DNA from: Candidatus Peribacteraceae bacterium
GTDB lineage: Bacteria; Patescibacteriota; Gracilibacteria; Peribacterales; Peribacteraceae
Direction: 5' to 3'
Assembly: GCA_028718905.1 (NCBI GenBank)
Contig: JAQUKV010000006.1
Location: 1 to 64,000 of the forward strand
DNA length: 64,000 nt
The stretch's first letter is position 1, and the number at the start of each line of letters is the position of its first letter. The position numbers were made by a program, and so were the translations under genes. Shown in pieces: positions 1 through 8,095 of the stretch. Under the pieces are notes generated by a model. The model saw only the letters and a program-made list of their open reading frames with translations. It did not search any database and was not told the origin of the DNA.

Positions 1-181
1 TCATAAACAGACGTTCTACCTTCACTTGAAAGAATGCGAATTCAGATTTAATCATCGTCACGAAAACCTGTATAATCTCTTACTGTCCCTCTTTCGAAAA
101 CATCCTCTTAACTAGTCTTGAGCCTTGCCATTATTTTACTCAGCAATCCCACATTCCGTAATGTGAGAGGGACTCTTGCTG
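1..181. other. Left-edge non-coding stretch
   Basis: I see no convincing gene in these 181 bases. They lie downstream of the minus-strand gene that ends at 182. Confidence 0.5.
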
Positions 182-907
182 CTACATATAGTCATTTACA
201 TCGAACTTAGCAATGTAGATACAACGACAGAAGCCAAACTTTTCGTTAAATAGATTTCGAGAGCACTCTATACATGGAACCGGCATGTCCCGAATTGCCT
301 CATTAATATTTAATGTTTTGCCTGCAAACTTTTTACATTCCTCACAGGAATCCTGAGTTGTAATAATTTGGACATTAGTAACACCGCCGCTTTTTAAGCG
401 CATCAATTCATATTTTGCGGAAGCAAGAAGACAATGGTTATGGCTTCTTCCTTCCTTATTTAAAAACAATGCCATTGCATATTGCAGCATTCGCAATTGA
501 TCCAAGTTCCCTCTCTTCGCTGCTTCCATATTTTTCTTATTGAAATATCCCCAAAGAATATCTGCCTCTCCTAAACCTTTGGTGTTTGCCGAAAGACATT
601 GCCTCATCTCTGACTGTGAAAGTCCCAAGTACTCATTATCTTTTATCGTATCAACAACTAATGCTTGTTTCTTCGTTAGTAAAATCGAATCAAAAATCTT
701 TTGAGTTCTCCGAACAAAAATTTCTTTGTGGCAGTCAGGGCAACTGATCTTTCTTCCAGGAGTTTTACTTAAAATGACTCCACAGTTAGGGCAGGCAGTC
801 TTGTTAATTTCTTTATTAACTTCGTGTGGCTGTACCGACTTAACCAAAGCCGGCTCCTGTTTTTTGGGGCTATTGAATAACCATGAAAATATCGACATGT
901 GATCCAT
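182..907 (-). CDS. Zinc-ribbon protein of unknown function
   Basis: A 241-aa soluble protein (the start could also be the ATG at 898). An N-terminal zinc ribbon is seen as CPNC (residues 39-42) and CPDC (56-59). The C-terminal third has three more cysteine groups: CEEC, CIEC and a CRC near residues 227-229. The C-terminal pattern of CxxC, a Gly-rich turn, a Pro-rich CxxC and a final CRC recalls the metal-binding end of phage head-morphogenesis (Mu F/SPP1 gp7-like) domains, but I would not assign a function on that alone. It points away from pyrH and its base composition looks more AT-rich than the neighbours, so transfer is possible. Confidence 0.7.
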   Translation of the reverse strand: MDHMSIFSWLFNSPKKQEPALVKSVQPHEVNKEINKTACPNCGVILSKTPGRKISCPDCHKEIFVRRTQKIFDSILLTKKQALVVDTIKDNEYLGLSQSEMRQCLSANTKGLGEADILWGYFNKKNMEAAKRGNLDQLRMLQYAMALFLNKEGRSHNHCLLASAKYELMRLKSGGVTNVQIITTQDSCEECKKFAGKTLNINEAIRDMPVPCIECSRNLFNEKFGFCRCIYIAKFDVNDYM

Positions 908-1126
908 TATGCAACAAATGAATCAAAAACAGTAATGAAACAGCTGCGAGTTTCATTGCCTAACAGACACACCCTCCTAGGAGCACTATCAATCAGAACA
1001 GTTCGAACTTCCTCCAAGACTGCGTACCATCCGATTCGACACCTACGGTGCCCCGCACATGGCACGTCAGTATTCTGGATAAATCGCTTTCGCGATCCAG
1101 TCCTCTTTCGCTATACTGCCGACCTG

Positions 1127-1834
1127 ATGAAGTACAAAAGAATCATGCTCAAGATCTCTGGCGAAGCGCTCGCCTCCGGTCGCGGTTTTGGCATAGAACA
1201 CAAGACCCTGCAGAAGATCGCCAAGCGTATCGCCGAGGTTGCCAAGAAGGATATCGAGATCGCGGTCGTCATCGGCGGCGGAAACATCTGGCGTTACCGC
1301 GATACGAAGGAAAGCGGCATCGAGCGCACGTCAAGCGACGCCATGGGCATGCTGGCGACCATCATGAACGCCGTTGCGCTGCAGTCGGCATTGGAATCGC
1401 AGGGCTGCTACACCCGCGTGCTCTCAGCCGTGGATATCCCCCAGCTGGCCGAACCTTTCATCCGCCGCCGCGCGATCCGCCACCTCGAAAAAGGCCGCAT
1501 CGTCATCTGCGCGGGCGGCACCGGCAATCCCTACTTCACCACCGACAGCGCGGCCGCCCTGCGTGCGCTGGAGCTGGACTGTGACATTCTGCTCAAGGCA
1601 ACGAACGTGGCGGGCGTGTACGACAAAGATCCGAAAAAGAGCCGCAGTGCCAAACTCTACGAAGAGCTCAGCTACCAGCAGGCCATCGAGCAGCATCTGA
1701 ATGTGATGGATCAGGCCGCATTCTCGCTCTGCGCAGACAGTAATTTGCCCATCCGCGTCTTCGACTTCAATAAAGAAGGCAACTTGCTCAAAGCGGCAAC
1801 GGGTGAGAAAATCGGCACCCTCGTCCACAGCTGA
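1127..1834 (+). CDS. pyrH: UMP kinase
   Basis: Phosphorylates UMP to UDP in pyrimidine nucleotide synthesis; amino-acid kinase family, cytoplasmic. The 235-aa product is the usual PyrH length and shows KISGEAL near the N-terminus, the VIGGGN loop, DAMGML, GGTGNPYFTTDSAA and KATNVAGVY. The frame is open 76 codons further upstream, but conservation begins at MKYKRIMLK, and a TATACT box at 1112-1117 lies 9 nt before this ATG, so I choose 1127. It is followed 38 nt later by frr, the conserved pyrH-frr pair. Confidence 0.95.
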   Translation: MKYKRIMLKISGEALASGRGFGIEHKTLQKIAKRIAEVAKKDIEIAVVIGGGNIWRYRDTKESGIERTSSDAMGMLATIMNAVALQSALESQGCYTRVLSAVDIPQLAEPFIRRRAIRHLEKGRIVICAGGTGNPYFTTDSAAALRALELDCDILLKATNVAGVYDKDPKKSRSAKLYEELSYQQAIEQHLNVMDQAAFSLCADSNLPIRVFDFNKEGNLLKAATGEKIGTLVHS

Positions 1835-1872
1835 ATCTTCGCCAAACGCCCTATCCCCTCCCCCCTCATCGC

Positions 1873-2418
1873 ATGTCTTCACCGCGTGTCGCCGCCTTCG
1901 GTACCGAGTCCGACAAAGTCCTCAAATTTCTGCAGACGGAATTCAGCAAACTGCAGACCGGACGCGCCTCGGCCGCACTCGTCGATCATCTAGAAGTGGA
2001 AGCCTACGGGCACCGCCAGCAGCTCAAAACTCTCGCCGGCGTGACAGTGCAGGATGCGCGCAGTCTCGTCATCCAGCCGTGGGATCGTTCCATTCTGGCC
2101 AATGTGGAGAAAGCGCTGCAGACGGCGAATCTGGGAACCTCACCGGTGAATGACGGGCAGGTGCTGCGCATTAATCTTCCGCCGATGACGGAGGAACGCC
2201 GCAAAGAGCTCACCAAGGTCGTTCAGAAGCTCGCGGAGGAGGCAAAGATCACTATCCGACAGCACCGGCAGGCCGTCCTCGACAAGATCAAAACGGAGGA
2301 GAAGAACGAGGACGCCCGCTTCACGCAGCAGGATGAACTGCAGAAACTCGTGGACAAGGTGAATCTGCAGATCGAGGAATTGCGCAAGAAGAAAGAGCAG
2401 GAGGTCATGACGGTCTGA
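1873..2418 (+). CDS. frr: Ribosome recycling factor
   Basis: Splits post-termination ribosomes together with EF-G. The 181-aa length is typical. The N-terminal helix carries the TGRASAALVDHLEVEAYG signature, then the domain II segment SLVIQPWD, and the C-terminal helices carry LPPMTEERRKELTK and the RRF-type basic/acidic coiled coil. It lies directly downstream of pyrH, probably co-transcribed, and ends just before a hairpin shared with the convergent gene. Confidence 0.96.
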   Translation: MSSPRVAAFGTESDKVLKFLQTEFSKLQTGRASAALVDHLEVEAYGHRQQLKTLAGVTVQDARSLVIQPWDRSILANVEKALQTANLGTSPVNDGQVLRINLPPMTEERRKELTKVVQKLAEEAKITIRQHRQAVLDKIKTEEKNEDARFTQQDELQKLVDKVNLQIEELRKKKEQEVMTV

Positions 2419-2435
2419 AGCACAAGCACAAGAAA

Positions 2436-2464
2436 ACCGCCTATCCCATCCAAGGATAGGCGGT
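2436..2464. terminator. Hairpin terminator between convergent genes
   Basis: An 11-bp perfect stem (2436-2446 with 2454-2464) around a 7-nt loop. On the minus strand it is followed by TTTTCT, a good intrinsic terminator for the minus-strand gene ending at 2503. On the plus strand it follows frr but lacks a U-tract. Confidence 0.75.
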
Positions 2465-2502
2465 GATTGGTCATTCGCGCGAATGATCAAGCGGCTCTCT
2501 GA

Positions 2503-3924
2503 CTAGCAATTCAGGGGATTCAAGGCCCCTGCCACTTCCACCTCCGAAAGGGAGAAGAAGTGATCCGCAAGCGCCGCGCTCACCCCGGATCCGACCGTGA
2601 TGTTCGCAAGCGACGTGGACTCGATCCGGAGGTTGCTCCAGACCAAGTGCGTGCCTCGGAACACCCCGTCGATCGTGACATCCAATGGGATCCTCCCCAG
2701 AGGATCCACGTACGACGACAAGGTGACCGTGACGGTATTGCCACGGAGCAGCCAACCGGTGATGCCGTACTGTTCGTCGGCAGTCGTCACCGTTCCGCCG
2801 TCACCCGTGAGGGAGTCAACTGAAGGATTGTAATCGTTGAACGAGTCACCGAAGTGCCCGTTCAGGACGTTCACAGCGTCGGCGCCACCGTTGCCGGTGA
2901 TGTCCGACGGGCCAGCCAGGAGCGCCATGTTCACGGCATCGGGATACGGGCTCCCGTTGAACGTGAACGCCTGCACGTCGGCGAACGTGTAGGTATCGGC
3001 GTTCCAGTCGATCTCCACGGTCGTCGGTCCGGTTGCCCGGATGTCCGCACCGGAAGGCTGGTCGGACCAGTCGACCGTCAGCCGGCCGTTATTGAACGTC
3101 CACGGTTGGGTGACCGCAGTGGGGTCGTAGGGATTGACGATGTCATGGATGCGCCGGTTGTTATCGAGCACCCACGTGTCCTCCCCCGGCGTGACATAGT
3201 AAATGTCCACCTGACCACACCCTCCGTTGATGTAGTCGAACCCCGCTCCGCAGTAGATGACATCCATGCCACCCTGACCGTAGATCTTGTCGTTACCGCC
3301 CATCCCTCTGGCGGTATCGTTCCCTGCACCGCAGTAGATGACTTCGTTGCCATCACCACCGGTGATGTCATCATCGCCACCGCCTGCCTTCACGATCAGG
3401 GTCCCCGTACCGCACTTTTCGATCTTGTCGGCGTGCTTGCCACCGTAGACGGTGGCGGGACCCGATCCGAAGCACAGGACAGAGTTGTAACCGCTGCCGG
3501 TGTAGATCACCACCGGCGCATCGGTGAAACTCGTCACGGTGTCGGCATCCCTGCCCGTTTTGATCGTGGTTTTCACATCGACGCTCTGGTCGACAATGAC
3601 GTGCTGCACGCCCATGTCGGCCTTGACCACGATGCCCCTGATGGTTTGCCAGGGGGCCGACTCGCGAACGGTGCTGTCCGTCGTGAACGACACAACTCCG
3701 TTCAGCATCTCCACTTCAATGTCGGTTGCGGCGTTACCACGGACATTCAGCGTGATGACGTCCGTCCTCGCATTGTAGGACGTACTGACGCCCACCGCGA
3801 GAAGAACACGCGGCTCCATCCCTTCAAACCCCAGTTTTCGGGTTCGCCGTCTTCGGGTCCGTACAGACCCGAGTTGTGGCTTTCCGTGCCACCACTCTTG
3901 AAACAACTCCAGAAGTTTCTTCAT
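2503..3924 (-). CDS. Exported LEPR-motif / RTX-like repeat protein
   Basis: A 473-aa protein. A basic N-terminal region (RTRRRRTRKLGFEGMEPRVLLA, split here by its core EPRVLLA at about residues 36-42) matches the LEPR-xLL type N-terminus known mainly from large exported planctomycete proteins. Residues about 150-250 hold hemolysin-type calcium-binding nonapeptides (AGGGDDDI, GAGND, GMGGNDKIYGQGGMD). The rest is beta-rich with no recognised domain. The ATG at 3924 has AGGGG 8 nt upstream, unusual here where Shine-Dalgarno sites are rare; a GTG at 3930 is too close to that site. The motif and ribosome site suggest acquisition from another phylum. Confidence 0.8.
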   Translation of the reverse strand: MKKLLELFQEWWHGKPQLGSVRTRRRRTRKLGFEGMEPRVLLAVGVSTSYNARTDVITLNVRGNAATDIEVEMLNGVVSFTTDSTVRESAPWQTIRGIVVKADMGVQHVIVDQSVDVKTTIKTGRDADTVTSFTDAPVVIYTGSGYNSVLCFGSGPATVYGGKHADKIEKCGTGTLIVKAGGGDDDITGGDGNEVIYCGAGNDTARGMGGNDKIYGQGGMDVIYCGAGFDYINGGCGQVDIYYVTPGEDTWVLDNNRRIHDIVNPYDPTAVTQPWTFNNGRLTVDWSDQPSGADIRATGPTTVEIDWNADTYTFADVQAFTFNGSPYPDAVNMALLAGPSDITGNGGADAVNVLNGHFGDSFNDYNPSVDSLTGDGGTVTTADEQYGITGWLLRGNTVTVTLSSYVDPLGRIPLDVTIDGVFRGTHLVWSNLRIESTSLANITVGSGVSAALADHFFSLSEVEVAGALNPLNC

Positions 3925-4225
3925 GACCACAACCCCTTTTAACAGGAATCTACAGGAATAACCGCCGCTGTTTCGACTGGCCTGCTCTGCGCACTTTCTC
4001 CTTTCTCTGAGAGCCGTTGCTTCGAATGACCGAGTAGTCCGTCAACCCGTTCCCCATCATCCTAAGCACCATCCGAAACAGGGGCGGAATGATGATTTTA
4101 TGCAGCATATCGACGATTTGCAATATTTTAATGAATGTTGTCCAGCATCGAAGTGCCTGCAAAATTCACAGAGAGGCGCGCGATTGGCGTAATAATTTCA
4201 GGGGGTGCTAGAATAAGGGATCGTC
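3925..4225. other. Divergent intergenic region
   Basis: About 300 bp, AT-richer near 4090-4200. I see only the SD/start region of the minus-strand gene at its left end and a TGC-TAGAAT extended -10 box at 4206-4214, 11 nt before the plus-strand gene at 4226. Confidence 0.5.
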
Positions 4226-4453
4226 ATGGATGTCCTGCCCCCCCTGCTCGGCTGGTGCTCGTTCATCCTTCTGCTGGAGGGAATGCTGTGGATCCTTTTC
4301 AAGCGCAAGTTCATACAGATCTGTCTGCCGACGCAGGGTGAAGAGGTCTTCTTCCACTTCTTCACCGTCGGACGTCTTCGTCTGCTCGCCATCATCCATA
4401 CGCTGATCCTGCTGGCGTGCGTGATCATCGGGCACCTTCTTCTCTGGCCATGA
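4226..4453 (+). CDS. Small two-helix membrane protein
   Basis: A 75-aa protein with two hydrophobic helices (about residues 5-25 and 50-73) separated by a short loop. The pattern with LLLEG in helix 1 resembles the DUF2065 (YjeT-like) family, which is weak evidence. A TAGAAT box ends 11 nt before the ATG. Its stop overlaps the next start (ATGA at 4450-4453), so both are translated together. Confidence 0.65.
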   Translation: MDVLPPLLGWCSFILLLEGMLWILFKRKFIQICLPTQGEEVFFHFFTVGRLRLLAIIHTLILLACVIIGHLLLWP

Positions 4454-5025
4454 ATACATCCGCATCTGACTCCGGATTCAGCTTTCAGGCCAAGGATCAA
4501 GCCGAGGCCTTTCAGTTTTACTATCATCAGCACTGGATCAGGCTCGTCTGGCCGCTGTGCCGTCTCCTGTTCTGGAATATTCTCATTGCAGGAACGGGCA
4601 TCATCATGCTCACCGGCACGATGTTCGCAGAGCCCCTCAGCCGCCGAACCATCCTCGCCATCCTGACCGCGTTCTTTCTGCTCGCGCACTTTGAATTCCT
4701 TGCGCGTCTCTACCACTATCTCCTCTACGTGATCGTCGTCACCGACCGCAAAATCCACCGCATCAAAAAAACGCTCCTCACCATGGATGACCACGAATCC
4801 ACCGATCTCTGGGTGTTGCAGGATATTCACAAGCGCCAGCACGGCCTCATCCAGAATCTGTTCGGTTACGGCACCATGATCCTGCAGGCACAGGAAACGG
4901 AGGTGCGCATCCACTTCACGCCGAACATCAACAAGCGCTACGCAGCCCTCACTGCACTGCGGGAACGGGCCAGAGCCTATGCCCGCCCGCGGGAGGATGC
5001 CACGCGCAATGCGAAGGCTTGGTAA
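4450..5025 (+). CDS. Membrane protein with PH-like domain
   Basis: A 191-aa protein whose start at 4450 overlaps the upstream stop. Two transmembrane segments (about 35-60 and 65-95) are followed by a cytoplasmic domain with VTDRKIHRIKK, LWVLQDIHKRQHGLIQNLFGYGTM and a C-terminal helix. This is the layout of bacterial PH-like proteins of the YdbT/DUF304 type. The function is unknown; the coupled small membrane protein is a likely partner. Confidence 0.7.
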   Translation: MNTSASDSGFSFQAKDQAEAFQFYYHQHWIRLVWPLCRLLFWNILIAGTGIIMLTGTMFAEPLSRRTILAILTAFFLLAHFEFLARLYHYLLYVIVVTDRKIHRIKKTLLTMDDHESTDLWVLQDIHKRQHGLIQNLFGYGTMILQAQETEVRIHFTPNINKRYAALTALRERARAYARPREDATRNAKAW

Positions 5026-5109
5026 GGTGTTCCCCAGAACATTCCGGAACCTTGCGCCAGTGCATGTGTCTTCACAGAGACGGAACGGGAGTGGTACAAA
5101 TCCGCTCCT

Positions 5110-5640
5110 TTGAACAAAGCACTTCTGATCATCGGCATCAGCGGATTGCTCTTTGCAGAAAGCGCCTGCGCCGCAAAAGACTGCACAACCGTGCAGCAGA
5201 AAAGCGGCAGAGACGCCTACCAGAAATGCCTGTACGACGAGCAGGAGACTCGCATCAGGGATCAAATCGCAGCCTACAAAGCAATGATCGACCGCAACAA
5301 AGAATCCGTGAAGGCGCAGTACGATACCCTGATCAATCAGGAGGAGTTTTCTTGGAAAGACGTGGATCTGAAGATGCAGATCGAGGAGGCCGGCCGCAAG
5401 CTGCGCATCACCCAGCTGGGCACGGCGAAAGAGAATGCAGAGCAGGTCCAGATTGAGAAAAACCTCCTCACCCGCCTGCAGAAAATCCGCTCACTCACCT
5501 CCTCCGTGCACGGCAAGAAAGAAAGCAGGCTCAAGAAGCGCAAAGAGGGCGAACTGGCCGCTTACGACGACGCCATCGCGGAATACGAACTGCAGCTGAG
5601 AAGGCAGAACATGCCGTCACTGTGGGGGTCAAATGATTAG
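5110..5640 (+). CDS. Secreted coiled-coil protein
   Basis: A 176-aa protein with a signal peptide (hydrophobic residues 4-16, probable cleavage near ESACA/AKD). Beyond two cysteines near residues 25-40, the mature part is charged and helical, predicted coiled coil from about 45 to 165. The start is TTG; a TGG-TACAAA box at 5092-5100 ends 9 nt upstream, which supports TTG as a leaderless start. No family recognised. Confidence 0.6.
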   Translation: MNKALLIIGISGLLFAESACAAKDCTTVQQKSGRDAYQKCLYDEQETRIRDQIAAYKAMIDRNKESVKAQYDTLINQEEFSWKDVDLKMQIEEAGRKLRITQLGTAKENAEQVQIEKNLLTRLQKIRSLTSSVHGKKESRLKKRKEGELAAYDDAIAEYELQLRRQNMPSLWGSND

Positions 5641-5729
5641 GACACACCATTTTCCCAAGTCCACCAGTGCGTCTTGACTGCCGGACAGTCATCGAGGATC
5701 CTACTCCTCCTCCCTTCACCTCTCCCCTT

Positions 5730-6140
5730 ATGAAAAAACTTCTCCTCCTCGGTCTGGGCATCCTGCCGCTCCTGTTACTCGCACCGGGGGCACACGCGCA
5801 GAACTATTCCTACGATTGTCTCTGCCTGTATTCCGACCCGCGCGGCACCTGCCGGGAGTACACATGCGATGCCTACCGCACTGCACGCCGATCCTACTAC
5901 AACGATTACCGCTCCTGCGATGGCCGCTACGACAACTGCAACTACTACCCCACCAACAGTACCTATCGGCCACGCTACTGGAATTCCTCGAACCAGTACT
6001 ACGACAATAGCTACTACAACTCCTACAACAGCAATGATTACAACTGGTACTACAATCGCTACAACTCGCGGCCGAGTTACTACAACTATCCCGCCTACAA
6101 CAACTACGACTACAACTACTCTACCCCGTACTACTACTGA
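5730..6140 (+). CDS. Secreted Tyr/Asn-rich protein
   Basis: A 136-aa protein with a clear signal peptide (KK then a Leu-rich core, cleavage near AHA/QNY). The mature protein begins with a short Cys-containing section (CLC, C, C, C within the first 50 residues) and then becomes almost entirely Tyr, Asn, Ser, Arg and Pro, with YNSYN and YYN motifs to the end YYY. Such composition suggests an adhesive or cross-linked surface polypeptide; that is inference. The frame is open 21 codons upstream, but the signal peptide fixes the ATG at 5730. Confidence 0.7.
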   Translation: MKKLLLLGLGILPLLLLAPGAHAQNYSYDCLCLYSDPRGTCREYTCDAYRTARRSYYNDYRSCDGRYDNCNYYPTNSTYRPRYWNSSNQYYDNSYYNSYNSNDYNWYYNRYNSRPSYYNYPAYNNYDYNYSTPYYY

Positions 6141-6207
6141 AGCAGATCTTCAGGAGGAACGATCATCCAGCATCATTGCGCAGCAAGGGTGCTGGGTTTT
6201 CGGATAT

Positions 6208-6235
6208 TGTGAATTAAAGAATATTGTGTTATAAT
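6208..6235 (+). promoter_or_regulatory. Sigma70-type promoter of pyk
   Basis: TTGTGA (6208-6213), 16-nt spacer, TATAAT (6230-6235). Transcription would begin near 6242. An ATG at 6234 lies inside the -10 box, so translation must start further down, at 6282. Confidence 0.7.
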
Positions 6236-6281
6236 GACATATTCTGCTTTCCACAAGGAAATTGATACCATTCCTCCGTCC

Positions 6282-7712
6282 ATGACCGAAGAGACACGCA
6301 TTCCCCGGCTGACCAAAATCGTCTGCACGCTCGGACCCTCCAGTAATACGGAGGAGCAACTGAGGGCTCTGGCAGAGGCAGGAATGAATGTGGCACGCAT
6401 CAACCTCTCACACGGCACGCGTGAGGAACACGCCGAGGCCCTGCGGCGCGTGCAGAAACTGAACGAGCAGGGTTTCTGCGTCGCCAGCCTGATCGATACA
6501 CGCGGAGCGGAAATCCGCACAGGTGTCGTCATCCAGCCCATACCCGTTGCAGTCGGGCAGGAAATTGTCTTTTCGTCGAATCCGCAGCACCAGGATCCTC
6601 AGGGTCGGACGGTGATTGAGGTCAACTACGACGGATTTGCGAATGACGTGCGCGAGACCGATACGATCATGCTCGACAACGGCACCATCTCCTGCGCGAT
6701 CCTGTCGATCGAGCCGGATGGCAGCGTCGTGGCTAAAGCCAAAGATGCGGGCTCGATCGGCTCCCGACGGCACATCAATCTTCCCGGCGCGGATATCGAC
6801 CTGCCATCCATCACCAAAAAAGACTGGGATGACATCGCGTTCGGTGCGGGGCAGGGCGTGGACTACGTGGCGCTCTCGTTCATCCGCAATGCGGAGGAGA
6901 TCACGGAAGTGCGGTCGCTTCTGAAGAAGAAATGCAGCGATATGAAGATCATCACGAAGATCGAGACGCGACAGGCTGCCGAAGAAAACCTTGCCGAGAT
7001 CATCGCCGTTTCCGACGGCATCATGGTCGCGCGCGGCGATCTGGGCACCGATATTCCCATTGAGGAGCTCCCGGCCATTCAGGACGAAATGGTGGTGCGC
7101 TGCCGCGACGCGGGCAAGCCGGTGATCGTCGCCACACACATGCTCGAGAGCATGAGTGCCTTTCCTCTTCCCACCCGCGCCGAGGTGACCGATGTCGCCC
7201 ATGCCGCCACAACGCGCACCGATGCAACAATGCTTTCCGGCGAGACGTCTTCCGGCAAGCACCCCGTGAAGTGTGTCGAGATGATGGACCGTATTCTCCG
7301 CGCCACCGAGGCCCACGAGGCACGCCTGCAGGAACGCCCCGAAGGCGCCGTTCACAACGAGCGGGAAGCCCGCGCGGAAGCAGCGGTGACGCTCGCTCAC
7401 TCCACGCAGGCCAGTGCCGTTATCGCGATCACCCGCTCCGGACAGACCGCACGCGAGATCGCAAAATTCCGGCCGATGATCCCCGTGATCGCCTTCACGC
7501 CCACCGATTCCGTGCGACTGAAGCTCAGTCTCAACTTCGGTATCTTCCCAGTTCTGGCGGCCTTCACCGACCCCGAAACCACCATCGAAACGGGCATAGC
7601 CGCCGCGAAGAAAGACGGCCTGCTCATTCCCGGTACACGCGTTGTCCTGCTCTCGGATGCCCCGGCCAAGGACCGCAACGTCAGCACCGTCCAGATGCGA
7701 ACGATTTCTTGA
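6282..7712 (+). CDS. pyk: Pyruvate kinase
   Basis: Converts phosphoenolpyruvate and ADP to pyruvate and ATP. The 476-aa product begins with the typical TKIVCTLGPSS, has NLSHGT, the catalytic lysine in KIITKIE (about residue 226), the signature MVARGDLGTDIP, HMLESM and LSGETSSGKHPV, and a complete C-terminal allosteric-type domain with TRSGQTAREIAKFRP. I take the start at 6282 because the in-frame ATG at 6234 overlaps the promoter. Substrate-level ATP formation at this step is likely important in a fermenting CPR cell. Confidence 0.95.
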   Translation: MTEETRIPRLTKIVCTLGPSSNTEEQLRALAEAGMNVARINLSHGTREEHAEALRRVQKLNEQGFCVASLIDTRGAEIRTGVVIQPIPVAVGQEIVFSSNPQHQDPQGRTVIEVNYDGFANDVRETDTIMLDNGTISCAILSIEPDGSVVAKAKDAGSIGSRRHINLPGADIDLPSITKKDWDDIAFGAGQGVDYVALSFIRNAEEITEVRSLLKKKCSDMKIITKIETRQAAEENLAEIIAVSDGIMVARGDLGTDIPIEELPAIQDEMVVRCRDAGKPVIVATHMLESMSAFPLPTRAEVTDVAHAATTRTDATMLSGETSSGKHPVKCVEMMDRILRATEAHEARLQERPEGAVHNEREARAEAAVTLAHSTQASAVIAITRSGQTAREIAKFRPMIPVIAFTPTDSVRLKLSLNFGIFPVLAAFTDPETTIETGIAAAKKDGLLIPGTRVVLLSDAPAKDRNVSTVQMRTIS

Positions 7713-8095
7713 GTGGGACACCACAAGCCTGCATGCAGTCACATAAACACACAGCAAACAAAACAGACCGCCGGAGGTATGAAATATGATACGGCGAAGG
7801 TTTGGGTTAAACCAGGCTCCACAAAATATATGTGCAACAGTCCTCAATTTAAAAGCAATGCGCGAAGGCAAGCTTCGCTTGCCTGAAAATACACAGAAAC
7901 AAAACAGCCCTCGCAGGAATAATCAATCGCGGCGGAGCGCGGGTCTCGCCCATTCGATTCCTCGTTTCGCTTCGCTCCACTCGTCACTCAGGGCGCCCTG
8001 AGCGTAGTCGAAGGGCGCGGGTTCCCGCGCTGGAGCCGCACCCTACAAAGGGAAAGAGGGTCCGTGGGAGGAAACCGCAGGTTTCCTTCCACGAT
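7713..8095. other. Repeat-rich intergenic region between convergent genes
   Basis: No credible gene; a 71-codon plus-strand frame at 7786-8001 runs through repeats. It holds a hairpin at 7866-7884 (8-bp stem, TTC loop), a REP-like palindrome around 7989-8016 (CCTGAGCGTAGTCGAAGG core), an AGCGCGGG-type repeat at 7934-7950/8014-8031, and the long hairpin at 8064-8092. Confidence 0.6.
8014..8092 (-). terminator. Conserved 3' hairpin element (copy 1)
   Basis: Read on the minus strand it begins 3 nt after the stop of the DUF4215 gene: a 13-bp stem (8080-8092 with 8064-8076, one G-U) with a TGC loop, then a CTCTTTCCCTTTG stretch and a GC-rich CAGCGCGGGAACCCGCG segment. A second copy at 22451-22540 shows compensatory changes in the lower stem. 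Confidence 0.65.

Noticed and set aside
2854..3942. 362-codon plus-strand frame opposite the LEPR/RTX gene
   Set aside because: It mirrors the minus-strand gene, whose RTX and LEPR motifs are clear; the plus reading is His/Arg/Val-rich without domains.
6408..7871. 487-codon minus-strand frame over pyk
   Set aside because: Pure shadow of pyruvate kinase in GC-rich sequence; no motif, and it crosses the intergenic repeats.
7786..8001. 71-codon plus-strand frame after pyk
   Set aside because: Runs through a hairpin and REP-like repeats, no ribosome site or motif.
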